Assembly: GCF_047607725.1 (NCBI RefSeq)
Contig: NZ_JBLKSS010000060.1
Span: 1 to 8,749, forward strand
Length of the DNA: 8,749 nt
Origin: JBLKSS01 sp047607725
GTDB taxonomy: Bacteria > Pseudomonadota > Gammaproteobacteria > Enterobacterales > Enterobacteriaceae
Reading direction: 5' to 3'
Part shown: positions 1 through 5,608 of the stretch, piece by piece
How the letters are laid out: each line of letters starts with the position of its first letter
How positions within the stretch are numbered: the first letter of the stretch is position 1
The notes under the pieces: model-generated
Database searches by the model: none
Told to the model about the DNA's origin: nothing
The model's input: the letters and a program-made list of their open reading frames with translations, nothing else
Position numbers and translations under genes: made by a program

Positions 1-1
1 G

Positions 2-240
2 GCGTTCAACTACCTGATGAACCACTGGCGGGCGTTGTGCTACTACGCCGGCGATGGCTGGGCGGAGATCGACAATAATATCGCTGAAAACGCGCTGCGG
101 GTAATAAGCCTGGGTCGCAAGAACTATCTGTTCTTCGGTTAGGATAGCGGCGGCGACCGGGCGGCGCTGATGTATACGCTAATCGGCAGTTGCAAACTGA
201 ACGGCGTGGAGCCGGAAGCGTATCTGCGCCATGTGCTNNN
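2..240 (+). pseudogene. tnpC: IS66 transposase (TnpC), C-terminal fragment with in-frame stop
   Basis: Frame 2 reads from base 2 as the conserved C-terminal part of the IS66 DDE transposase. It includes the segment around NNIAENALR, then GRKNYLFFG, then DSGGDRAALMYTLIGSCKL and GVEPEAYLRHVL. At 140-142 the codon that is normally serine in the FFGSDSGG motif is TAG, so the protein would stop before its last 30 or more residues. The frame resumes at once after the stop, so this is a point mutation and not a frameshift. The extreme C-terminus is hidden by Ns from 238. The 5' part of the gene lies outside the window. In intact elements TnpC is the catalytic transposase and works with TnpA and TnpB. 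Confidence 0.88.
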
Positions 241-322
241 NATNNNNNCNANANNATCNNANNANCNNNNNCNNNGANNNCTTACNNTNNNNNCCTTACC
301 ATCCCTGATAATAACTGTCAAT

Positions 323-344
323 ACGGCGATGGGCGTACGCTTAC
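323..344 (+). repeat. IS66 right terminal inverted repeat
   Basis: The 22 bases ending GTACGCTTAC are the inverted complement, with two mismatches, of 8404-8425 (GTAAGCGTATGCCC...). IS66-family ends characteristically begin GTAAGCG. This marks the right boundary of the first IS66 copy. Confidence 0.85.
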
Positions 345-916
345 GTCTTTTTTGTTCATTTCGATGCATTAACCTCGCATAGGTTATTTTTAAATTTATT
401 AATTGGCATATTAGCGGGTTATGCACACAAAGAGATTGCACAACATTGGTGATCCTTTATAGCGCAACTTCAGCACCGCGCTGGGGCGAGACTTGACGCT
501 CATAAGCGGATTTATCCTGGCCGAAAGGAGAGCTGAGGCCCCTTGGTGCATCATTGACGCGGTCATAAAGGTTTAGCACAATCTTTTCCTATGTTAGAAA
601 AAGAGGTTATAAGGGGAAGGGTTAAAATTGTGAACTAGACCCCTTGATTTATTACATTGATGAATTAATAGTTATTTCTGAATAATGCATTGGACGTCGG
701 CAGGGTTTTGCGCTAATATTACCTTTATCCGATAATGGTAGACCGCAGCGCTATAACCCCGTAGGAAATGGGGGTCTTCCGCACCTTATTGATGCGAGGT
801 TGGCAGCCCAGTGTCTTGATTATGTGCGACATATCCGGCCCTGATTAAATATGGCTTGCCATTGTTTACAGAGTATGTGATAACGCAATTGGGTAAAACG
901 AGGTACAGTTCTGTAT
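345..916. other. Intergenic stretch between IS66 and yobF, no gene seen
   Basis: Neither strand shows a reading frame that I recognise. In E. coli, as I remember it, yebO and mgrB lie near yobF, and I find no trace of either here. The first 80 bases are AT-rich. A TTATGCACA at 419-427 fits the DnaA-box consensus but is alone. ACCCC and GGGGT around 757-776 could form a small hairpin, without a T-run after it. The last 60 bases probably hold the yobF-cspC promoter. Confidence 0.6.
856..884 (+). promoter_or_regulatory. Candidate sigma-70 promoter of yobF-cspC
   Basis: A -35-like TTGCCA at 856-861 is followed after 17 bases by GATAAC at 879-884. A TG at 876-877 gives an extended -10. The match is moderate (4 of 6 in each hexamer). 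It would start transcription near 891, about 25 bases before the yobF start. A second TTGTTT at 863-868 could also contribute. This is inference from spacing only. Confidence 0.35.
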
Positions 917-1051
917 ATGAGTGGCATTTTCAGTAAAGAAGTTTTGCGTGTAGACGATTTCGTTGCATACCGCTTCTCTGCCGATCCTTATCTTAGTGCC
1001 TCAAGCAGTAACGACTCCAGTTTGTCTCTGTATCGCCAAAAGGCGATTTAA
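917..1051 (+). CDS. yobF: YobF small protein, upstream partner of cspC
   Basis: The frame encodes 44 residues. It begins MSGIFSKEVLRVDDF, continues with AYRFSADPYLSASSSN and ends YRQKAI. E. coli YobF, as I remember it, is a 47-residue protein starting MCGIFSKEVL with the same YRFSA-PY-(G/S)AS core, so the identification rests on both ends and the middle of the protein. The gene lies 23 bases upstream of cspC on the same strand, which reproduces the yobF-cspC operon of E. coli. The likely ribosome-binding site is the GAGG at about 900-903, rather far from the ATG. The biochemical function is unknown. In E. coli it is a stress-associated small protein, and its mRNA has been reported as a target of the OxyS sRNA. 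It looks intact, with no stop or frameshift, so it is probably expressed. Confidence 0.88.
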   Translation: MSGIFSKEVLRVDDFVAYRFSADPYLSASSSNDSSLSLYRQKAI

Positions 1052-1074
1052 ACACTCCAAAGGAAATATGTAAG

Positions 1075-1284
1075 ATGGCAAAGATCAAAGGTCAAGTGAA
1101 GTGGTTCAACGAGTCTAAAGGTTTTGGTTTCATCACTCCGGCCGATGGCAGCAAAGACGTGTTCGTTCACTTCTCCGCTATTCAGGGTAACGGTTTCAAA
1201 ACTCTGGCCGAAGGCCAGAACGTCGAATTCGAAATCCAGGATGGCCAGAAAGGCCCTTCAGCAGTTAATGTAACTGCCCTGTAA
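1075..1284 (+). CDS. cspC: Cold-shock-like RNA chaperone CspC
   Basis: This 69-residue protein is a complete single cold-shock (OB-fold) domain. The RNP1 motif KGFGFI is at residues 15-20 and RNP2 VFVHFSAI at about 29-36. The start MAKIKGQVKWFNE and the segment EFEIQDGQKGPSAVNVTAL fit CspC and not CspE, which begins MSKIKGNVKW and has EFEITNGAKGP. CspC is constitutively made in E. coli. It binds single-stranded RNA, melts secondary structure, acts as an antiterminator and stabilises stress mRNAs such as rpoS. AAGGAA at about 1059-1064 is a good Shine-Dalgarno sequence before the ATG. The gene is second in the yobF-cspC operon and is followed by a terminator hairpin. The near-identity to the enterobacterial protein shows strong purifying selection. 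Confidence 0.97.
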   Translation: MAKIKGQVKWFNESKGFGFITPADGSKDVFVHFSAIQGNGFKTLAEGQNVEFEIQDGQKGPSAVNVTAL

Positions 1285-1336
1285 TCCAGGTTGCTGCGGC
1301 AACGGTTAGTCATTTGACTGACGGATAACATCTAAG

Positions 1337-1370
1337 TCCCCCTGCTGGCTTCGCGCCCGCGGGGGGATTT
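1337..1370 (+). terminator. Terminator after cspC
   Basis: TCCCCC at 1337-1342 pairs with GGGGGGA at 1361-1367. An inner GGC/GCC pairing brackets a TTCGC loop, and ATTT follows. The T-run is short, but the GC-rich stem about 50 bases after the cspC stop fits an intrinsic terminator. Confidence 0.65.
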
Positions 1371-1592
1371 AACGTTGGGGCCGCAACGCCCCTATGCTGG
1401 CAAACTCATTTTCGCCTAGCGACCCTTTCCTGCCGCACCCATTAATGAGTCCCGCGGCCTTGATGTTTACCACTGTGCCGATGCCAAACTGTTGCTCCGC
1501 TGCTTTTCCACCGTCTCGACAGCCTCCCTGCGTGCTAACGCTTCCCCACTGTGCCGACGCTGTACCTTGAGCTGCGGGCCTTCGCTTGCGCC

Positions 1593-2318
1593 TCACGCCG
1601 CGACGCCATCTGGCAGAATGATAAGTCCGCTATGCTGGTTGCGCCCGCTGATGGTCGGATGGGTGGGATCCCGCTCCCGCTGCTTGCTGTTGCGGCGAAA
1701 ACTGGTATAGCGCAGGCCTTGCTCTGGCGCCGGCGCCGGGTGACAGAGGGTGCAGTGGCCGAGGGCATCGACTGCGCTAAACCCCAGCGTCAATAGCTGT
1801 TGCCGGGCGATGGCCGCCAGGTCCAGATGGCGTGGGCGCGGGGCAATGAGCGCTGTGGGTAGCGGCAACCGCTGCGTGAACTTCTCTACCAGCGTCTGGC
1901 TGACTTCATAGCAGCACGGCCCGGCCGCTGGCCCTATCGCCGTGACCCAGCGCGAGGGGGAGTCGCCCGCGGCGTTGAGCGTGGCGGCGAACTGCCCGAG
2001 TATTCCCGCCAACAGACCACGCCAACCCGCGTGTACCACGCCGATACGCCGGCCGTCGCGGCGGCAGAACAGCACGGGCAGGCAATCGGCGGTCAGTACC
2101 GTCAATAGTATGCCGGGGACGTCGGTAATGACGCCATCAAGCTCGCCAAGGGCTTCGCCCGGCCGGCGCACCCAGCCAATATCGGTGCCATGAACCTGCT
2201 TCTTGTCCGGTAACGTCGTTTGCCAGGCTTGAAGTACCTCTGGCATCAGCGACGCCTTGTCGCCAAAACCGTGCGCCACCCCGTGTATCGGTGACAACAG
2301 GGATGAATAAGCTGTCAT
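1593..2318 (-). CDS. PgeF/YfiH-family (laccase-domain) protein
   Basis: The 241-residue protein belongs to the YfiH/PgeF/DUF152 family, formerly called polyphenol oxidase. E. coli YfiH is a peptidoglycan editing factor that removes wrongly incorporated L-Ser muropeptides, and the human homologue FAMIN/LACC1 is a purine-nucleoside enzyme. The metal ligands are visible: H43 in KKQVHG, C79 in TADCLPV and H96 in VVHAGWRGL. Their spacing (36 and 17) equals that of E. coli YfiH H71, C107 and H124. IGPAAGPCCYEV (128-139), LGHCTLC (186-192) and FRRN (207-210) are further family motifs. Two features are unusual. The N-terminus lacks the GGVS-PY-SLNL segment of standard YfiH, and about 30 residues follow the FRRN motif. 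It therefore looks like a divergent paralogue rather than the yfiH found beside rluD. It is transcribed divergently from rlmA. No clear Shine-Dalgarno sequence precedes the ATG, so the start is the least certain point. Confidence 0.85.
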   Translation of the reverse strand: MTAYSSLLSPIHGVAHGFGDKASLMPEVLQAWQTTLPDKKQVHGTDIGWVRRPGEALGELDGVITDVPGILLTVLTADCLPVLFCRRDGRRIGVVHAGWRGLLAGILGQFAATLNAAGDSPSRWVTAIGPAAGPCCYEVSQTLVEKFTQRLPLPTALIAPRPRHLDLAAIARQQLLTLGFSAVDALGHCTLCHPAPAPEQGLRYTSFRRNSKQRERDPTHPTISGRNQHSGLIILPDGVAA

Positions 2319-2350
2319 CGTCGGTATGTAGAATCGGTGGGTGAAGCGCC

Positions 2351-2399
2351 CAGTGTAGCGTGTTTTCTACCGCCAGAGGGGCTATTTTGCGCTACACTG
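2351..2399. promoter_or_regulatory. 10-bp inverted repeat in the divergent pgeF-like/rlmA promoter region
   Basis: CAGTGTAGCG at 2351-2360 and CGCTACACTG at 2390-2399 are perfect reverse complements separated by 29 bases. They lie in the 111-bp gap between the two divergent starts. Each arm contains TACACT in the outward direction, so the two could be mirror-image -10 hexamers, though I see no good -35 for either. They could equally be a looped operator. Confidence 0.4.
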
Positions 2400-2429
2400 C
2401 GCCATAAATGTTTTCCGACCGGAATCGCC

Positions 2430-3251
2430 ATGTCTTGTTTCCAATGTCCGCTTTGCCATCTTCCGCTCGTCCGGCACGATAAGCACTATCGTTGCGCCGG
2501 GCAGCACTGCTTCGACCGCGCCAAAGAGGGCTATGTCAATTTTCTGCCGGTACAGTTCAAGCGCAGCAAGGACCCTGGCGACGCGCCATTGATGATGGCG
2601 GCGCGCCGCGCCTTTCTCGACGCCGGCCATTATCAGCCGCTGTGCGCTAGCGTGATGGCGTCCATCGCCGCGCTCACGCCGCATCCTGGCCTACGCTGGC
2701 TGGATATCGGCTGCGGCGAAGGCTATTACACCGCCGCGCTGGCGGACCTGCTCAAGCGCCAGAGGCCAGAGGCGGAGGTGTACGGGATGGATATCGCGAA
2801 AAATGCGGTGCGCAGCGCCGCTAAACGCTACGCCCAGGTTCGCTTTTGCGTCGCGTCCAGCCAGCGCCTGCCTTTTGCCGATGCGTCACTGGACGGCATC
2901 ATGCGCATTTATGCGCCGAGCAATCCCGCCGAGCTGCGGCGCACGCTGCGCCCGGGGGGCGTGCTGCTGACGGTGACGCCCGGCCCGCGCCATCTCTATC
3001 AGCTCAAAGCGCTCATTTATCGCGACGTGCAGCTGCACGGGCCAAAGGAAGAAACCGTCGCGGGTTTTGCCCCGCTTGGGGAAAGCGTGCTGCGCTATCC
3101 GCTGCGGCTGACCGGCGCGGAAGGCGTGGCGCTGTTGCGCATGACGCCTTTCGCCTGGCGCGCCACCCCTGAGGTGCTCGAACGGCTGGCGGTGACGACG
3201 CAGTTTGACCTCGAAACGGATTTTATCGTGCGCCTGTGGCGGCGTGTCTGA
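2430..3251 (+). CDS. rlmA: 23S rRNA (guanine(745)-N(1))-methyltransferase RlmA
   Basis: The 273-residue protein methylates N1 of G745 in helix 35 of 23S rRNA, with S-adenosylmethionine as donor. An N-terminal zinc finger has ligands C6, C9, C22 and H26, matching C5, C8, C21 and H25 of E. coli RlmA. The family block AKEGYVNFLPVQFKRSKDPG follows at residues 31-50. The SAM-binding motif I LDIGCGEGYYT is at 91-101, then AAKRYAQV-FCVASSQRLPF, RIYAPSNP and TPGPRHL. The reading frame is open further upstream, to a GTG at 2337, but those 31 residues have no counterpart in the family. The ATG at 2430, four residues before the first zinc ligand pair, is therefore the likely start, despite only a weak CGGAA Shine-Dalgarno. 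The gene lies in the ancestral cspC-rlmA-mntP order, convergent with mntP, and no lesion is seen. Confidence 0.96.
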   Translation: MSCFQCPLCHLPLVRHDKHYRCAGQHCFDRAKEGYVNFLPVQFKRSKDPGDAPLMMAARRAFLDAGHYQPLCASVMASIAALTPHPGLRWLDIGCGEGYYTAALADLLKRQRPEAEVYGMDIAKNAVRSAAKRYAQVRFCVASSQRLPFADASLDGIMRIYAPSNPAELRRTLRPGGVLLTVTPGPRHLYQLKALIYRDVQLHGPKEETVAGFAPLGESVLRYPLRLTGAEGVALLRMTPFAWRATPEVLERLAVTTQFDLETDFIVRLWRRV

Positions 3252-3256
3252 AGCCT

Positions 3257-3360
3257 GAGCGGCGCGGGCGGGGCGGGGAGTATCCCGCTCGATTGGCGCG
3301 GGCAGGGGGGATGACCCTGCTTTATTGGCGTGGGCAGAGCCGGGATTACCCAGGCAAATT
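3257..3360. repeat. Degenerate 32-34-bp tandem repeat between rlmA and mntP
   Basis: The string GGCG(C/T)GGGC(A/G)G recurs at about 3261, 3295 and 3327, and a weaker GGCGAGCATGG occurs at 3361 inside the mntP end. The second and third units both begin ATTGGCG (3292 and 3324) and share a GGAT...ACCC tail. The first unit contains a small GCGGG/CCCGC hairpin. These could be a diverged tandem duplication in the convergent intergenic region. Confidence 0.4.
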
Positions 3361-3922
3361 GGCGAGCATGGCCTCGCCGATATGGCTATAGAGGATGTTG
3401 CAGCCGATGCCAATAAGGATGAGACCGCCAATGATTTCCGCTTTATTGCCCAGACAAGGCCCCACAAAGCGCCCCTGCAGCATACCGAGGGTCGACATTA
3501 GCAAAGTGGCAAGACCGATTAGCAGCGCGGTGTGAACAATATTGACCTTTAGCATCGCCAGACCTACGCCGATGGCCAGCGCATCAAGACTGGTGGCGAT
3601 GGCGGTGGCGATCAGCACGCCCAAGCTGTGCTTACCGACCATGGCCGTCTGCACCGGCTGCGCTTTCCAGCCCGTCAGCACCATCCGGCCGCCCAAAAAC
3701 GCCAGCAGGACAAACGCCACCCAGTGGTCCCAGCGCATAATATACTGGCTGGCCAGCAGACCAAGCCCCCAGCCGATAAGCGAGGTAATGGCTTCTATTA
3801 CCCCGAAAATCAGTCCGGTGCGCAGCGCTTCTCACAGCGCGGGCTTGTGCAGCGTGGCACCTTTGCCGACGGAGGCCGCAAAGGCGTCCATCGACATGCC
3901 AAAGGCAAGAATAAGTGTGGCG
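3346..3922 (-). pseudogene. mntP: mntP (yebN) manganese exporter, inactivated
   Basis: MntP is an inner-membrane Mn(II) efflux pump of about 190 residues with six helices. On the minus strand the frame reads from 3921 as ATLILAFGMSMDAFAASVGK, then GATLHKPAL, a TGA stop at 3832-3834, then EALRTGLIFGVIEAITSLIG and GWGLGLLASQYIMRWDHWVAF, and on to the normal C-terminus. Both halves of the internal duplication carry the functional Asp motif: GMSMDAFAAS in the first and TAIATSLDALAIGVGL in the second. The TGA stands where the family has serine in KP-x-x-S-EALR, so a single C-to-G change explains it. The first four codons are missing, because IS21 sequence begins at 3923, apparently inside the fourth codon. 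The remaining frame from the ATG at 3738 would lack the first two helices. The upstream region, which carries a manganese riboswitch in E. coli, is gone. Confidence 0.93.
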
Positions 3923-3938
3923 TGCAGATTCCGACGTA

Positions 3939-4015
3939 TCCGATCATCTGTTCCGGCGACATCCGATCAGTTATTCCGATATTTTCCGATCACCCATTCC
4001 AGTGATATTCAATCA
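3939..4015. repeat. IS21 terminal iterons, 23-bp period (left copy)
   Basis: TCCGATCA occurs at 3939-3946, 3962-3969 and 3985-3992. A variant TTCAATCA follows at 4008-4015, so all four are exactly 23 bases apart. The right copy repeats the pattern in mirror image at 4898-4905, 4875-4882, 4852-4859 and 4829-4836. IS21-family ends usually carry multiple repeats that serve as transposase-binding sites. Confidence 0.75.
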
Positions 4016-4042
4016 CGTGTTCGCTCATCTTCTGACTCGGTT

Positions 4043-4470
4043 TTAGTCTATTTTTCCTGTGCTGGCTACTCCTTGCTCTTTGCGTAGTGATTCGCCTTTA
4101 AGTTCCAGTTGATAGCTGGAGTGTACTAGCCTATCGAGTAACGCGTCAGTTGTCGTGGGGTTTTCTATCAGTCCATATCATTTTTTTACCGGCAGTTGAC
4201 TGATCAGGATGCTGCTACTTTTGTCGTAACGATCTTCCATCACCTCCAACAGCATCGTTGCCTGCATCGGACTCATTGATTCCAGGCCCAAGTCGTCTAA
4301 GAGCAGTAACTCTATTTTTTCTAACTGCTTAAGTTAAGCTCTTTTAGGTAGGTTCCGTCTAGCTGGCACTGGTGAAGATGGGTCAGCAACCGACCCACAC
4401 GCCAGTAACGCACGCTATATTGCTGCCAGCATGCCTGCTCTCCAAGCGCACAACTGAGCCAGGTTTTGCC
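4043..4470 (-). pseudogene. istB: istB fragment (IS21 transposition ATPase helper), left copy
   Basis: The minus strand reads from about 4470 as GKTWLSCALGEQACWQQYS, then VRYWRVGRLLTHLHQCQLDG. This is the IstB AAA+ ATPase from the end of Walker A onward. The Walker B region is LLLLDDLGLESMSP (seen in full in the other copy). The C-terminus LELKGESLRKEQGVASTGKID ends at the TAA at 4043-4045. There are two lesions: a 5-bp tandem duplication (TTAAGTTAAG, about 4329-4338) that shifts the frame into an early stop, and a TGA in place of the Trp codon of LPVKKWYG (near 4181). The N-terminal half and all of istA are missing. Confidence 0.85.
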
Positions 4471-4801
4471 CATCTTCACCAGTGCCAGCTAGACGGAACC
4501 TACCTAAAACAGCTTAAGCAGTTAGAAAAAATAGAGTTACTGCTCTTGGACGACTTGGGCCTGGAATCAATGAGTCCGATGCAGGCAACGATGCTGTTGG
4601 AGGTGATGGAAGATCGTTACGACAAAAGCAGCAGTATCCTGATCAGTCAACTGCCGGTAAAAAATGGTATGGACTGATAGAAAACCCCACGACAGCTGAC
4701 GCGTTACTCGATCGGCTAGTACACCCCACTATCGACTGGAACTTAAAGGCGAATCACTACGCAAAGAGCAAGGAGTAGCCAGCACAGGAAAAATAGACTA
4801 A
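4471..4801 (+). pseudogene. istB: istB fragment, right copy
   Basis: The frame reads from 4471 as HLHQCQLDGTYLKQLKQLEK, then IELLLLDDLGLESMSPMQAT (the Walker B region), then LLEVMEDRYDKSSSILISQL. The left copy has seven A's in the GTAAAAAAA tract, but this copy has six (about 4660-4665), which shifts the frame to a stop at 4675-4677. A second single-base loss near 4729 is needed to recover the true C-terminus, which ends at the TAA at 4799-4801. Comparison with the left copy shows that the two fragments decayed independently. The N-terminal half is absent. Confidence 0.85.
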
Positions 4802-4828
4802 AACCGAGCCAGAAGATGAGCGAACACG

Positions 4829-4905
4829 TGATCGAATATCACTGGAGTGGGTGATCGGAAAATATCGGAATAACTGATCGGATGTCGCCGGAACAGATGA
4901 TCGGA
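4829..4905. repeat. IS21 terminal iterons, 23-bp period (right copy)
   Basis: This is the mirror image of the left-copy iterons. TGATCGGA lies at 4852-4859, 4875-4882 and 4898-4905, and TGATCGAA at 4829-4836. The fourth unit matches the consensus better here than in the left copy, so this copy is probably closer to the ancestral sequence at that point. Confidence 0.7.
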
Positions 4906-5327
4906 TACGTCGGAATCTGCACGCCCGCCTTTTTCTTTTAATGCACACGGCAAATGACAGGGTCGCGCTCATGCCTGCTGGAAGCGCGTCGATAATATCC
5001 TTAGCGCTCGGCTCGCGGCTGGTTCCCTCTATTTTTTCGTAAAAAGACGATGGAATTACCCCGGCGCGTTTGTTTCAGTTCAGCGCGGATAATCCTATAA
5101 ACTCCCTAGCGCCAGACATCCTGCCGCCAGTGAATAACTTGACGACCCCCTTCGCTAAACTTGTTGCAATTTACAGGCATTTAGCAGCCACCCTCTACGC
5201 TGCATGCCGGCGTACAACGGTCCTGACAACGCTCAGGCGGCGTGCGTGCATTATCAAGAATGGACCTGATATGCGCCAGCGACTGCGGATTTACAATGGG
5301 TATCGACCAAAGTAAAAAAGAGGAATA

Positions 5328-5387
5328 ATGGCGGCAATTCACCTAAAGAAAACCTCATCTCCCGCGGCAGACTTTGTTGCCGGGTAA
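5328..5387 (+). pseudogene. Possible truncated 19-codon ORF with a strong ribosome-binding site
   Basis: An ATG at 5328 is preceded by AGAGGA at about 5319-5324 and opens a 19-codon frame (MAAIHLKKTSSPAADFVAG) closed by TAA. The peptide resembles, from memory only, the N-terminal tail of plasmid-type ribbon-helix-helix proteins (M-x-x-L-KK-…-FI-x-GAPD). Nothing of the DNA-binding part follows. It may be a relic or chance. Confidence 0.2.
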
Positions 5388-5534
5388 TGAAATAATATTG
5401 AAAATCAAGCGGAAAAATCTAACTACATCGGAATACCTTATACTCCGCATCCAATATTCATACACGCACTTATTATGTAACTTTATAATAACACACGTCA
5501 TCATAAATCATTATAGTGGCAAGGGATGTTCCTG

Positions 5535-5551
5535 GAGGCGTTTTTTTATAT
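5535..5551 (+). promoter_or_regulatory. MxiE-box-like element upstream of the effector-like gene
   Basis: The 17 bases gaggcgtttttttatat match the Shigella MxiE box GTATCGTTTTTTTANAG at 12 of 16 informative positions, including the whole core CGTTTTTTTANA. Counting from a -10-like TATATT at 5572-5577, the gap from box end to hexamer is 20 bases. A box at -49 to -33 would give the same gap. MxiE is an AraC-type activator that works with a type III secretion chaperone; related regulators serve Ysa/SPI-1-type systems. The upstream four bases match poorly. Confidence 0.4.
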
Positions 5552-5571
5552 TGCACTTAATTAATGGCTAC

Positions 5572-5577
5572 TATATT
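5572..5577 (+). promoter_or_regulatory. Candidate -10 hexamer of the effector-like gene
   Basis: TATATT lies 20 bases after the MxiE-box-like element and predicts a start near 5584, giving a 25-base leader before the ATG. A TTGCAC at 5551-5556 could act as a -35, but its spacer of 15 bases is too short for a good sigma-70 promoter. That is expected of activator-dependent promoters. Confidence 0.35.
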
Positions 5578-5608
5578 TTCCTTTCAATTAAATATATAAG
5601 GAACTGCC

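Larger units (their letters stand above)
1..344 (+). mobile_element. IS66-family element, right-hand end only
   Basis: The window opens inside an IS66-family insertion sequence. It holds the last part of the tnpC transposase reading frame and ends with a terminal inverted repeat at 323-344 (ending GTACGCTTAC). The reverse complement of that repeat matches 20 of 22 bases of the left-end repeat of the second IS66 copy at 8404-8425, which fixes the outer edge of this copy at 344. Bases 238-293 are largely N. The target-site duplication cannot be tested because the left end lies outside the window. Confidence 0.88.
3923..4470 (-). mobile_element. IS21-family element, 3' fragment (left copy, minus orientation)
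   Basis: This fragment starts at a TGCA terminus at 3923, directly abutting mntP. On the minus strand it carries the last two thirds of istB. It is the longer of two copies fused head to head: 4383-4468 is present only here. It matches the right copy (4469-4921) over 460/453 bases, with about 12 substitutions and three indels by my manual alignment (about 97%). It ends near the middle of istB at the GKT of the Walker A motif. Confidence 0.85.
4469..4921 (+). mobile_element. IS21-family element, 3' fragment (right copy, plus orientation)
   Basis: This is the mirror-image partner of the left copy. It begins at the shared CCC at 4469-4471 and runs to the terminal TGCA at 4918-4921. Because both outer ends are the same (istB-side) end of the element, this cannot be one intact IS. 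Flanking bases on the two sides do not form a direct target-site duplication. Confidence 0.85.
4922..5608. other. Gene-poor stretch between IS21 and the effector-like gene
   Basis: I recognise no gene here. The first 150 bases are open on the minus strand (5074 to 4922), with a readable but unrecognised peptide (…VIPSSFYEKIEGT… and KDIIDALPAGMSATLSF) that runs into the IS21 end. It may be a gene fragment cut by the IS. A plus-strand frame at 5070-5315 has no recognisable content. From about 5390 the base composition turns strongly AT-rich, ending in the promoter of the next gene. Confidence 0.5.

Noticed and set aside
419..427. TTATGCACA matching the DnaA-box consensus beside AT-rich DNA
   Set aside because: It is a single box with no further boxes or 13-mer array nearby, so there is no case for an origin.
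1369..1796. Open frames on both strands between the cspC terminator and the end of the pgeF-like gene
   Set aside because: They have no recognisable motifs, and several overlap the pgeF-like gene. High GC content makes such frames common.
2337..2429. Longer rlmA frame starting at GTG 2337
   Set aside because: The 31 extra residues precede the zinc finger and have no counterpart in RlmA. They would also cover the divergent promoter region.
3542..4087. Plus-strand 181-codon frame across mntP and IS21
   Set aside because: It is the antisense shadow of mntP fused to the IS end. The minus strand carries clear MntP sequence.
4372..4470. N-terminal part of the plus-strand frame starting at 4372
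   Set aside because: This stretch is antisense of the left istB copy. Only the sequence from 4471 onward is genuine IstB on the plus strand.
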